A stretch of 64,000 nt of DNA from SG8-41 sp963699525 (lineage in GTDB: Bacteria > Pseudomonadota > Gammaproteobacteria > Burkholderiales > SG8-41): positions 39,020 to 103,019 of the forward strand of contig CAVOUI010000014.1 of the NCBI GenBank assembly GCA_963699525.1, in the 5' to 3' direction. The notes under the pieces were generated by a model that was not told the DNA's origin, did not search any database, and saw only the letters and a program-made list of their open reading frames with translations. This document shows positions 1 to 8,024 of this stretch, one piece after another; within the stretch, counting starts at the first letter, position 1, and the number at the start of each line of letters is the position of its first letter. The position numbers and the translations under genes were made by a program.

Positions 1-1
1 G

Positions 2-106
2 AAACGCACCTGGGGGCGCGAGACGCGCCTCGATCGCCAGGAGAAGAAGCTCGAAGGGCAGACGCCGCAGCTGACCGGCAAGTACGCGCAGGTCGGCAAG
101 CCCTGA
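2..106 (+). CDS. C-terminal end of a truncated gene, unidentified
   Basis: The window opens inside a gene. Reading from base 2 gives 34 residues rich in Lys, Arg, Glu and Gln ending in QVGKP, then TGA at 104-106. It lies 37 bp before the next gene on the same strand, so it is probably the preceding operon member. The fragment is too short to assign a family, and the reading frame itself is inferred from codon usage and the position of the stop. Confidence 0.45.
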   Translation, partial: KRTWGRETRLDRQEKKLEGQTPQLTGKYAQVGKP

Positions 107-143
107 GAACGGAGAGAACGAGTAACGAGAAACAGGAGATACC

Positions 144-902
144 GTGCTGGATCGAGGACTCTGGATATCCTGGTATGGCCTGCCTGATGACAGGCGCGAC
201 GCTTACCTCGCCTGGCTCCACCGCAAGTTCATACCGAAAATGCTGAGGAAACCGGGCGTATTGTGGGCCGCGCATTACGCCGCGCAAGCGCAGCCCTTGC
301 ACTCGGGCGGCAAGCCGCGCCTGCGCCATACCGACGATCCATCGGTTCCGACGGGAAACGGCTACATCCTCATCTTCGGCGGCACCTCGGCGCATGCGTT
401 CGCGAACCTCACCCGGCGCAAGCTCGAGCCGGCGCTGACACCGGAAGACCGCGGGATGCTTGCGCTGCGCGTTGGCGAGCGCGTCAACATCGTGACCGAG
501 GAAGCGCGCGCGGCGGGCCCGGCGGCGAAGCGGCGCGAAGGCAAATACACGCTTGCCCCTTGCATCCAGCTCGGGAGCTTCAACGCCGGCTCCGCGGACG
601 AGGACGAGATCCTCGACTGGTACGCCAACTGGCGGCTGCCCTCGATGGCGAAGCTGCCGGGGTGCCTGGGCATCCGGAAGCTCAACTCCGTCTCGGGCTG
701 GGCGAAGCACGCGGTGCTCTACGAGTTCGAATCGCTCGCGGCGCGCGACGAGCATTTTCCACTCCACGAGAACGCGCGTCCGGAGATGGCGGCGTGGACC
801 GATACGCTGGTGCGCAAGCTCGTGCACGCCCCGGGCTCGCCCAACGTGGCGACGCGCCTGTGGCCGCCGGTGAAGACGGCCGCGCGCAAGCGGAAGCGCT
901 GA
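144..902 (+). CDS. Uncharacterised protein of two repeated ferredoxin-like (dimeric alpha-beta barrel) halves
   Basis: A 252-residue soluble protein starting at GTG with an AGGAGA ribosome site 5 bases upstream. No signal peptide is visible. The two halves resemble each other: around residues 18-40 and 155-175 each has a D..L.W......P.M...PG pattern, as in tandem alpha-beta-barrel proteins of the NIPSNAP/EthD type. The C-terminus is basic (KTAARKRKR). It precedes two other small enzymes of aromatic metabolism on the same strand, so a role in catabolism of a ring compound is plausible but is inference. I do not recognise a specific family. Confidence 0.7.
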   Translation: MLDRGLWISWYGLPDDRRDAYLAWLHRKFIPKMLRKPGVLWAAHYAAQAQPLHSGGKPRLRHTDDPSVPTGNGYILIFGGTSAHAFANLTRRKLEPALTPEDRGMLALRVGERVNIVTEEARAAGPAAKRREGKYTLAPCIQLGSFNAGSADEDEILDWYANWRLPSMAKLPGCLGIRKLNSVSGWAKHAVLYEFESLAARDEHFPLHENARPEMAAWTDTLVRKLVHAPGSPNVATRLWPPVKTAARKRKR

Positions 903-910
903 CAACAAGA

Positions 911-948
911 TCCCCTCCCCCCGAGGGGGAGGGCTAGGGTGGGGGTGA
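911..948. repeat. C/G-rich intergenic repeat with short hairpin
   Basis: Between two genes lies a run of Cs followed by a run of Gs (CCCCT at 912-916 pairing with AGGGG at 924-928), then GGGCTAGGGTGGGGGTGAC. Such CCCTC/GAGGG blocks are common dispersed intergenic sequences in high-GC Proteobacteria. It abuts the start of the downstream gene and may supply its ribosome site (GGGTGGGGG). No T-run follows, so an intrinsic terminator is unlikely. Confidence 0.4.
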
Positions 949-950
949 CA

Positions 951-1346
951 ATGGAGCACGCCAAGCGCATGAAGAAGGGCTTCGAGGTCCTGCGCAAGAT
1001 GGGCCGACTCGGGACCATGATGAACCAGAAGGAGCTCTATCCCGAGCTCTACGATCTCTCGGTCGGCTACCTGTTCGGCGAGATCTGGACGCGCCCGCAT
1101 TTGAGCATACGCGACCGCGAGTTGATCACCCTCGCCTCCAACATCGCGCTCGCGCGCCCCGCCGGCACGCACTCCCACTACCGCAGCGCGAAGCACCTCG
1201 GCTTCACCAAGGAGGAGATCATGGAGGTCATCATCCACGTGGGGCACTACGCCGGCTGGCCCGCGATCGCGCACGCGATCCTCCAGTACGAAGAGGTGCT
1301 GAACGAGGACGCCGCGAAGGCGAAGAAGAGCAAGAAGCGCAAGTAG
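951..1346 (+). CDS. Carboxymuconolactone decarboxylase (CMD/AhpD-like) family protein
   Basis: A 131-residue cytoplasmic protein from ATG 951; a GTG at 939 would add four residues. The region ELYDLSVGYLFGEIW, then LSIRDRELITLASNIALAR and YAGWPAIAHAI, matches the all-helical CMD fold, whose members decarboxylate gamma-carboxymuconolactone or act as alkylhydroperoxidases. The CxxC of AhpD is absent, which favours the decarboxylase-like branch, though an exact substrate cannot be read. The tail is very basic (KAKKSKKRK). It sits between two alpha-beta-barrel protein genes, consistent with a small ring-cleavage or lactone-processing cluster. Confidence 0.85.
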   Translation: MEHAKRMKKGFEVLRKMGRLGTMMNQKELYPELYDLSVGYLFGEIWTRPHLSIRDRELITLASNIALARPAGTHSHYRSAKHLGFTKEEIMEVIIHVGHYAGWPAIAHAILQYEEVLNEDAAKAKKSKKRK

Positions 1347-1399
1347 GAAAGGAAACCCCGACTCCAGCCGCATCCAACCCACCCACACCAGGAGCCGCC

Positions 1400-1702
1400 A
1401 TGATTCTCGAAGTCGCCATCTTGCACATCAAGCCGGAGGAAATCGCGAAGTTCGAGGCCGTGTTCCCGAAGGTCGAGCCCATCTTCAGGAGCGTCAAGGG
1501 CTACATCTCGCACGAGCTGCAGCGCTGCATCGAGACCAAGGGGCGCTACCATTTCCTGATCCGCTGGGAGACCGTCGAGTCGCACACGGTCAACTTCCGC
1601 CAGTCGCCGAAGTTCCAGGAGTTCCGCGGCCTGGTCGGGGGTTTCTTCTCCCAGCCGCCGGTCGCCGAGCATTTCGAGCGCGTGACCAACAGCAAGCTCT
1701 AA
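1400..1702 (+). CDS. Antibiotic biosynthesis monooxygenase (ABM) domain protein
   Basis: A 100-residue single-domain protein with an AGGAG site before ATG 1400. The order EVAILHIKPEE, F...F..V.PIF.SVKGYISHELQR, YHFLIRWETVESHTVNFRQS and F..L.G.FF..PPVAEHFE is typical of ABM-fold proteins, which form dimeric alpha-beta barrels acting as cofactor-free monooxygenases, haem-degrading enzymes or lactone-handling proteins. The conserved W in LIRWETVE and the HTVNFR segment are present. It is the third gene of the 144-1702 run and probably co-transcribed. Confidence 0.85.
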   Translation: MILEVAILHIKPEEIAKFEAVFPKVEPIFRSVKGYISHELQRCIETKGRYHFLIRWETVESHTVNFRQSPKFQEFRGLVGGFFSQPPVAEHFERVTNSKL

Positions 1703-1720
1703 CGGAGGTTGAAACACCCC

Positions 1721-1746
1721 GTCACTCCCGCGGAGGCGGGAGTCCA
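1721..1746. repeat. dRS3-like palindromic repeat
   Basis: An 8-bp perfect inverted repeat (ACTCCCGC at 1724-1731, GCGGGAGT at 1736-1743) around GGAG, inside GTCACTCCCGC...GGGAGTCCAG. This matches the dispersed GTCATTCCCGCGNNGGCGGGAATCC family found between genes in many betaproteobacteria and resembling the neisserial dRS3 repeat. It lies immediately upstream of a Bug gene. Confidence 0.65.
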
Positions 1747-1773
1747 GTGAATCACCCGTTGCGTAGGGGGCAT

Positions 1774-2739
1774 ATGGATAGACATGCGTGGGCGTCGGGT
1801 CGCTGCCGGCCTCTGTGCTTCTCCGCCTTTGCGGCAGCGCAGACCTACCCGACGCGGGCGGTCCGGCTGATCGCGCATTCCGCGCCGGGCGGCACGAGCG
1901 ACATCCTCGGACGCATCGTCGCCCAGAAGCTGACCGAGGCGCTCGGCCAGCAAGTGGTCGTCGAAAACCGGGCGGGCGCGAGCGGCATCATCGGCGTCGA
2001 CGTCGCGGCGAAATCGGCGCCGGACGGCTACACGCTGCTGATCACGCAGACCTCGATCGCGATCAACCCGAGCATGTTCGCGAAGCTCCCGTACAACGCC
2101 CTGCGCGATTTCGCGCCGATCACGCAGCTCGTCGCGGCCCCGAACCTTCTGGTCGTCCATCCGTCGGTGCCGGTGACGAGCGTGAAGGAATTCATCGCGC
2201 TCGCGAAGGCGAAGCCGGGCCTCCTCCTCAACGGCTCGCCGGGGCAGGGCACGAGCCCCCACCTGTCGGCCGAGCTGTTCAAGATCATGACCGGAATCCA
2301 GCTCGACCACGCGCAGTTCAAGGGCGCCGGCATGGCGATCGTGAGCCTGCTCTCGGGCGAGGTCTCGGTCATGTTCACCACGCCCCCCACCGCGATGGCG
2401 TACCTCAAGGCAGGCCGGCTGCGTCCGCTCGGGCTGACCACCCTGACCCGCATCGAGGCGCTGCCGGACGTTCCCACCATTGCCGAGGCGGGCGTTCCCG
2501 GCTATGAGTCCGTGCAATGGTTCGGCATGCTGGTACCAGCGGGCACGCCGCGTCCAATCATCGACCGGCTGCACCAGGAGATCGCCCGCTCCCTGCGCGC
2601 GCCGGACATGAGGGGGCGCCTGACATCCCTCGGCCTCACCGCGGTCGGCAGCACGCCGGAAGAATTTGGCGCCTACATGAGGTCGGAGACGGAGAAGTGG
2701 GCGAAGGTGATCAAGACCATGGGCATCAAACCTGGGTGA
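1774..2739 (+). CDS. Bug/TctC-family solute-binding protein
   Basis: A 321-residue periplasmic binding protein of the tripartite tricarboxylate transporter type. It has the family order TYPTRAVRLIAHSAPGG, VENRAGASGIIG, KSAPDGYTLL and PTIAEAGVPGYE. ATG 1774 has an AGGGGG ribosome site; an in-frame GTG at 1747 is possible. The leader is odd: only a weak hydrophobic stretch (LCFSAFAAA) precedes AQTYP, and a second ATG at 1784 in another frame reads MRGRRVAAGLCA, so a base may be missing in the signal sequence. The ligand cannot be read. Its stop overlaps the next start (TGATG). Confidence 0.88.
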   Translation: MDRHAWASGRCRPLCFSAFAAAQTYPTRAVRLIAHSAPGGTSDILGRIVAQKLTEALGQQVVVENRAGASGIIGVDVAAKSAPDGYTLLITQTSIAINPSMFAKLPYNALRDFAPITQLVAAPNLLVVHPSVPVTSVKEFIALAKAKPGLLLNGSPGQGTSPHLSAELFKIMTGIQLDHAQFKGAGMAIVSLLSGEVSVMFTTPPTAMAYLKAGRLRPLGLTTLTRIEALPDVPTIAEAGVPGYESVQWFGMLVPAGTPRPIIDRLHQEIARSLRAPDMRGRLTSLGLTAVGSTPEEFGAYMRSETEKWAKVIKTMGIKPG

Positions 2740-3239
2740 TGGACCCCTTTGCGCGTGATTTGATGCCGCACGCCGAACGCGCGGCGGCGCTGCTGAAGCG
2801 GCGGAAGGAGACGGTCGCGGTCGCGGAATCGTCCTCCGCTGGACTCATTTCGGCGGCACTGCTCGCGGTGCCGGGCGCATCGGCCTATTTCATCGGGGGC
2901 GGCGTGCATTACACGCGCCAATCCATTCTGTCGCTGGGCGGCACGGGGGAGGCGATGTTCGCCGGAATGCGCGGAGCGACCGAGGGGTGGGCGCTGCTCA
3001 TCGCGCGCACCCAGCGCAGCCGCTGCTCGGCGACGTGGGGCGTGGGCGAGAGCGGTGCGGCGGGACCCACCGGCAACCGCTACGGCGATCCCCCCGGGCA
3101 CACCTGCCTCGCCGTTACCGGGCCCGTGGAACGCTCTTTCACCATGAAAACCGGCAGGAGCGACCGGTACGCCAACATGTACGCATTTGCGGCAGCCGGA
3201 CTGAAGCTGCTGGTCGAGGTCCTTCAAGATCAGGGATGA
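2739..3239 (+). CDS. CinA C-terminal-domain protein (nicotinamide-nucleotide amidase-like)
   Basis: A 166-residue stand-alone CinA_C domain, the fold of PncC, which deamidates nicotinamide mononucleotide in NAD recycling. The key block AESSSAGLISAALLAVPGAS at residues 28-47 corresponds to the family AES(C/S)TGGL motif, and GVGESGAAGPTGN matches the second conserved loop. Thr/Gly of the canonical motif are Ser/Ala here, so activity is not certain. ATG 2739 overlaps the Bug stop by one base, so translation is coupled; pairing a CinA domain with a binding protein is unusual. The stop lies inside a GGGATGAGGG repeat. Confidence 0.85.
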   Translation: MDPFARDLMPHAERAAALLKRRKETVAVAESSSAGLISAALLAVPGASAYFIGGGVHYTRQSILSLGGTGEAMFAGMRGATEGWALLIARTQRSRCSATWGVGESGAAGPTGNRYGDPPGHTCLAVTGPVERSFTMKTGRSDRYANMYAFAAAGLKLLVEVLQDQG

Positions 3240-3244
3240 GGGCA
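3231..3244. repeat. GGGATGAGGG junction repeat containing the upstream stop codon
   Basis: CAGGGATGAGGGCA at the gene end; its TGA is the stop of the CinA-like gene. The same core recurs at 11687, 31655, 31669, 32642, 41154 and, on the minus strand, 61508-61541. Confidence 0.5.
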
Positions 3245-3282
3245 CAACCTGTTCATCCCGGCTACAAACGTTAGGAGATGCG

Positions 3283-3855
3283 ATGGCAACGACGGTAAGA
3301 CGCGTGGTCACGGGCCACGACAAGCAGGGCAAGGCGATCGTCATTTCGGACGGCCCAGTGCCGGTGCATGGCAATCCGTTGCGCCCCGGGCAGCGCTCGC
3401 ACGAGGTGTGGAAGACGAGCGCCATGCCGATCCCGATCGCGCGCGAGGAACCCGATCCCGTCACCGGGAAGCGGCAGCTGCACCCGGCACCGCACGGAAC
3501 GATGTTCCGCATTTCCGAGGTCCCGCCGGAGTCCGACGCCATCCGCAAGATGACTCCGGAGCAGGCGCGCGAGGCGTTCCGCGCGAGCGGGGCGGAAGAG
3601 GCTTCGACCTGGGGGCGCGGCGGCCGCCATCCGCTGATGCACCGCACCGAGACCGTGGACTACGCGGTGGTGCTCGACGGCGAGATCACGCTGATACTCG
3701 ATGAAGGCGAGGTGAACCTCAGGACGGGTGACGTCGTGATCCAGCGCGGCACCAGCCATGCCTGGAGCAACCGTTCCGGAAAGGTCACGAAGATGCTGTA
3801 CGTGCTGATCGACGGGCACTTCGATCCGGCGCTCGCGGCGCAATTTCCGAAGTAA
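3283..3855 (+). CDS. Cupin-domain protein
   Basis: A 190-residue soluble protein. The C-terminal half holds one cupin barrel: HPLMHRTETVDYAVVLDGEI at about residues 118-137 and LRTGDVVIQRGTSHAWSN at 149-166 contain the expected metal-ligand positions, although the first motif reads HRTETVDYAVV rather than the full HxHxxxxE. Similar proteins are often called regulators or isomerases of polar ring-cleavage products, but no reaction can be assigned. It precedes a Bug gene by 12 bp and is probably co-transcribed with it. TAGGAG precedes the ATG. Confidence 0.85.
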   Translation: MATTVRRVVTGHDKQGKAIVISDGPVPVHGNPLRPGQRSHEVWKTSAMPIPIAREEPDPVTGKRQLHPAPHGTMFRISEVPPESDAIRKMTPEQAREAFRASGAEEASTWGRGGRHPLMHRTETVDYAVVLDGEITLILDEGEVNLRTGDVVIQRGTSHAWSNRSGKVTKMLYVLIDGHFDPALAAQFPK

Positions 3856-3867
3856 CCTGCACGGGAG

Positions 3868-4864
3868 ATGAGCATGAAGAGGACCGGTCCTGCCTGGATT
3901 GTCGGAGCCGCGCTCATGCTGGCCGCGCAAGTCGGGCTGGCGCAAACCCCTTCGACGGGCTCAGGGCAGGCCTATCCCGCGCGGCCGATCCGCATCGTCG
4001 TGCCGTTCCCGCCGGGCGGCGCATCGGACGTGACGGCGCGCATGCTCGCCGACAAGTTCGCTTCGTCCTGGGGCGCGAACGTCGTGGTGGACAACCGCAC
4101 CGGGGCATCCGGCATCATCGGCACCGACATCGTGGCGAAGGCCGCGCCCGACGGCTACACGCTCGGCTTCGTGGCGCTCTCCTTTGCGATCAACCCCAGC
4201 ATCCACAAGCTGCCGTACGACTCCAGCAAGGACTTCACGTTCATCACGGTCGTCGCTTCCAACCCCCTCGCGCTCGTCGTCAATCCGAACGTCCCCGCCC
4301 AGTCGGTGAAGGAGCTGGTCGATCTCGCCAAAGCGAAGCCGGACGCGCTGTCCTTCGCCTCCAGCGGCACGGGCACATCGCCCCACATGTCGGCGGAGCT
4401 CTTCAAGCTCCTTGCGGGCGTGAAGATCCTGCACGTTCCCTACAAGGGCAGCACGGCAGCGCACCCCGACCTCATCGGCGGACGGGTGAGCATGATGTTC
4501 GACCCCGTCGCCGCGATCCTGCCGCACATCAAGTCGGGGCGCGTGCGCGCCCTCGGCGTCACCTCGAAGCATCGTTCCGCCGAGCTGCCGGACGTGCCGC
4601 CGATCGCCGACACCGTGCCGGGCTATGAATCCACTTCGTGGGTGCTGATCATGGGGCCGGCGAAGATTCCCGCCTCGATCTCGAACCGCCTGCATCAGGA
4701 AACGGTGCGCGCGCTGGCGTTTCCCGGACGTCAAGGAGCGGCTGGCGCGCATGGGCTCCGATATCGTCGGCAGCAGCCCGGAGGAAGCGCGCAAGTTCGT
4801 CCGCGCCGAGCTGGAGAAGTGGGCGAAGACCGTCAAGGCCGCGGGAATCACGAGCGGCCAGTAG
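3868..4864 (+). CDS. Bug/TctC-family solute-binding protein, frameshifted near the C-terminus
   Basis: Signal peptide (hydrophobic residues about 9-24, ending GLAQ) followed by an insert TPSTGSGQA before YPARPIRIVVPFPPGG. The family motifs DNRTGASGIIG, KAAPDGYTL and LHVPYKGS are intact. After residue 286 the frame is lost: removing one G at 4726-4727 restores FPDVKERLARMGSDIVGSS and a normal end at TAG 4862-4864, giving about 331 residues. A single extra base suggests sequencing error. The insert after the signal peptide is a dispersed repeat read in frame (see separate entry). The gene converges on the next gene, whose stop is 2 bp away. Confidence 0.85.
3946..3977 (+). repeat. CTTCGACGGGCTCAGG-type repeat read in frame at a Bug signal-peptide junction
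   Basis: CCTTCGACGGGCTCAGGGCA followed by GGCCTATCC is a member of the CTTCGACAAGCTCAGGGCGAA-like dispersed repeats usually seen between genes. Here it codes for TPSTGSGQAYP between the signal peptide and the mature protein. A copy on the minus strand at 18694-18719 (about 23 of 27 bases alike) and a weaker one at 14376-14403 (21 of 28) lie at the same codon phase in two other Bug genes. Confidence 0.6.
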
Positions 4865-4866
4865 GT

Positions 4867-5613
4867 TTATAAACGCGTGCCGCCCGGCAGCGCGCGGAAG
4901 ATCACTTCCATGATCGAGGTTTCCGTGACGCTCCCGTCGGCTTCCTTGCGGAACAGGATCAGCTGCTGGGGGCTCGTGGCGGGGCCGACCGGGGCGATCA
5001 GGCGACCGCCGGGCTTCAACTGCTCGAGCAGGGCGGATGACACGTCCGGTATCGCCATCCGCACCAGGATCGCGTCGTAGGGCGCCCCCGGGCGCCAGCC
5101 GTAGTAGCCGTCGGCGACGTTGACCTTGACCCTGCCGTAGCCCAGCCGCTCAAGGGTCTTCTTCGCCGCATCGGCGACCTTCGCGTGGAACTCGACGCTC
5201 GAGACCTCGGGCGTCATCTCCGCCAGGATCGCCGTGTGATAGCCGCCGCCGACCCCGACCTCCAGCACCTTCTGGCCGCGCTCGATTTTCAGGAGATCGG
5301 TCATGATCGCGACCAGCGACGGCTGCGAGATCGTGGCGTCGGGGCCGACCGGGAGCGGCCGGTCGAGATAGGCGTAGGGACGGAGCGGGGGCGGCGCGAA
5401 CTCGTGGCGCGGCACCTTGGCCATGGCCGCGATCACGCGCGGATCGATCGGCCCCGCACCGTTCTTCTGGCGCATGTGGTTCACGCCCTGCTCGATCGCA
5501 TCGGCGAGCACGCGCCGCATCTCGGCATAGTCGGCGGCCTCGTCCGCGAGGGCGCCGGCCGCCGCGGCGAGCGCGAGGCACGCGACGAGCGAACGCAATG
5601 GGCGGCTGCGCAT
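4867..5613 (-). CDS. Exported protein-L-isoaspartate O-methyltransferase-like protein
   Basis: A 248-residue protein; I choose the start at 5613 because it begins a clear signal peptide (MRSRPLRSLVACLALAAAAG, cleavage near ALADEA). The mature part has the PCMT layout: HEFAPPPLRPYAYLDRPLPV, then TISQPSLVAIMTDLL, the SAM loop VLEVGVGGGYHTAILAEM and PGGRLIAPVGP. PCMT repairs isoaspartyl residues; an exported copy would act in the periplasm, where SAM is not normally available, so the role is unclear. A longer reading to 5739 is possible but lacks a leader. It converges with the Bug gene at 4864. Confidence 0.85.
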   Translation of the reverse strand: MRSRPLRSLVACLALAAAAGALADEAADYAEMRRVLADAIEQGVNHMRQKNGAGPIDPRVIAAMAKVPRHEFAPPPLRPYAYLDRPLPVGPDATISQPSLVAIMTDLLKIERGQKVLEVGVGGGYHTAILAEMTPEVSSVEFHAKVADAAKKTLERLGYGRVKVNVADGYYGWRPGAPYDAILVRMAIPDVSSALLEQLKPGGRLIAPVGPATSPQQLILFRKEADGSVTETSIMEVIFRALPGGTRL

Positions 5614-5827
5614 GTTGGCGCCTATTGTTGAGATAGGCTCCTCATGATGACAGTGTCGGGATACGGCGACAAGCGCGGCCGGCGCGCGGTCGCGATTATT
5701 CGGGACAAATGCGTCGCGCTGTTTCCGGATTCGAGACATATGTCCTCAAGTGCTCGATTTTGTCCGGCAATTTTTTCAGGCGTGATCTATCGTACCCGGC
5801 GCAGTTGGCGAGTCCCAGGAGGTTCCC

Positions 5828-7286
5828 ATGTTGGACATGCAGAACTGGATGATCTGGCCGGACAACACCGCGCTGTCGGTGTTGATCCTTGTGCTCATCG
5901 CGATGATCGGCCTTTATGCCGCGCGCATGCCCGCGCACGGCATCATCCGCGCCGCGGGCCATGCGGCTGCCGGCGCCCTGCGTCTCGGGGCGCGCTGGCT
6001 CGCCGCCGCGGCGGCGGAGATGAAGGAGCGCAACAAGGCCGTCCTGCTCTCGCAGGGCCGCCGCGAGGTGGGCCAGCGCATCGAGCGCGAGTTCGAGCGC
6101 GTCGGCGTCCTGGTGACGCGCGACTTGCAGGGCTACCCGGTCCTGCAGCGCAAGCTCCTCGAGGCGATCACGCGGATCGAGGAAGACTACAAGAAATGCG
6201 GCGAGGTGCCGCCGCCCCCGCCCGACTGGGTCGAAGCCGTCGCCGCGGTCGCGCAGATCAAGAGCGGCGGCGGGGAAGTGGTGCAGAAGATCCTCGACGA
6301 GATCCGCCAGTCGGTCGAGCGCATCCACGACAAGTCCATCAGCGAATACCGCCGCGCCTTCGAGGAGCGGCACGACATTCTCGAGGGGTGCCTCCCGTTC
6401 TGGCGCTCGATCGAGAAGACGCTGAAACTGGTCGACAAGAAGATGTCGGACCTCGCGGACAACGCGGCGACCGTGGACGCGCAGATGAAGAAATACCGGC
6501 AAATCGCCTCCAAGACCGACGAGGCGCAGTCGATCCTGTCGAACTCCGCCTTCACGCAGTTCAACATCGCCGTGATCGTCCTCACGGTGGCGCTGGGCGG
6601 CGCGTTCATCAACTTCAAGCTGATCGCGCTGCCGATGTCGGAAATGGTCGGCGCCGGCGACTACCTCACCGCGTCGCTGCGCACCTCGGAAGTGGCCGCG
6701 CTCGTCATCATCCTCGTCGAGGCGTCGATGGGACTGTTCCTGATGGAGGCGCTGCGCATCACGCACCTCTTCCCGCGCATCGCCAACCTGAGCGACCGCG
6801 CGCGGCGCCGCATGGTCTGGATCTCGCTCGTGCTGCTGGTGACGCTCGCCGGCATCGAGGCGGCCCTGGCGCTGATGCGCGACATGCTGATCGCCGACAA
6901 GCAGGCGCTGCTGCAGTCGCTCGCCACGGCGCCGGCGGCGGCGGCGACCGACGGCTGGGTGGGGCGCATCCCGACGGCCGGCCAGATGCTGCTCGGCTTC
7001 ATCCTGCCGTTCGCGCTCGCCTTCGTGGCGGTCCCGCTCGAATCGTTCATCCACTCGGCGCGGAGCATCGGAGGGTCGCTGTTTGCCGACCTGGTCCAGA
7101 TTCTGGGATTCGTGCTGCGCGTCCTCGCGAATCTCGCGCGGCACACGACCCGCCTGCTGCTGCACTTCTACGATCTCCTGGTGGTGCTGCCGCTGATGGT
7201 CGAGCACCTGGTGAAGTCATTTCGCGGCGGCGGCAACGGCGGTGAATCCGCGCGCGCTCGATTCCACCGGCGAATTCAAGTCCTGA
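5828..7286 (+). CDS. Unrecognised multi-pass membrane protein with coiled-coil domain, frameshifted at the end
   Basis: AGGAGG precedes ATG 5828. The product has a membrane segment at residues 14-33, a long charged, largely helical region (about 50-235), then hydrophobic segments near 240-260, 280-305, 335-355 and 385-410. The frame does not stop where expected; dropping one T from TTT at 7220-7222 gives KSFAAAATAVNPRALDS and a TGA at 7284-7286, 12 bp before the next gene. About 485 residues. I do not recognise the family. Tight coupling to a VWA lipoprotein suggests a two-component envelope system. Proline run PPPPP occurs near residue 130. Confidence 0.75.
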
Positions 7287-7298
7287 GAGGAGACGGCC

Positions 7299-7964
7299 AT
7301 GGTCAAGCGGACAATCTGGGCGTCGCTGATGGCCGGCGGGCTGCTTGCCGCCGCCGCGGGCTGCGTGGACCCGCGCAGCCAGTCCCACGCGGTGTACGTG
7401 CTCGTCGACACCTCCGGAACCTACGCGCGCGAGGCCGGGAAGGCGCAGGTCATCATCAATTACCTCCTGGGCACGCTCCAGCCGGGCGACTCGCTGGCGG
7501 TGGCGCGCGTGCAGAGCCGCAGCTTCAGCGAGAAGGACATCATCGCGAAGGCGATGTTCGACCAGCGCCCGACCCAGGCCAACGCCCAGAAGCGCGCGTT
7601 CCGCGAGAAGACGGACGCCTTCCTGAAGTCGGTTCCGGGGAGCGCCTACACCGACATCACGGGTGGTCTGATCCAGGGCGCGGAATTCCTGAACGAGACG
7701 GGCGCGGGGAAGAAGACGATCCTCATTTTCTCCGACATGCAGGAGGAGCTCGACAAGGTGACGGTCCGCAATTTCCCCATCAGCCTGAAGAACATCCGGG
7801 TGATTGCGGTCAACGTGGCGAAACTCAGCTCGGACAACATCGATCCGCGGCGCTACCTCGGCCGACTCGACGCCTGGGAGAAGCGCGTCGAAGGCGCCGG
7901 CGCATCCGAGTGGAAAGTCATCAACGACCTCGAGCGGCTCGACGCGATCTTCGCCAAGAGCTAG
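7299..7964 (+). CDS. Lipoprotein with von Willebrand factor A domain
   Basis: A 221-residue lipoprotein: leader MVKRTIWASLMAGGLLAAAA then G-Cys22, a good lipobox. The mature part begins a VWA fold with a MIDAS-like DTSGT (D37, S39, T41), a later DITGGL segment and TILIFSDMQEE, followed by IRVIAVNVAKLSS. These residues could bind a divalent metal and mediate protein contact. AGAGGAGA precedes the ATG. It follows the membrane protein gene by 12 bp, so the two are likely made together and may interact at the outer face of the inner membrane or in the periplasm. Confidence 0.85.
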   Translation: MVKRTIWASLMAGGLLAAAAGCVDPRSQSHAVYVLVDTSGTYAREAGKAQVIINYLLGTLQPGDSLAVARVQSRSFSEKDIIAKAMFDQRPTQANAQKRAFREKTDAFLKSVPGSAYTDITGGLIQGAEFLNETGAGKKTILIFSDMQEELDKVTVRNFPISLKNIRVIAVNVAKLSSDNIDPRRYLGRLDAWEKRVEGAGASEWKVINDLERLDAIFAKS

Positions 7965-8024
7965 CAGCGCAAGTCGTCAGGCGGCACGAATACCAGCCGC
8001 CAGTCACGCATCTACAATGAGCGG

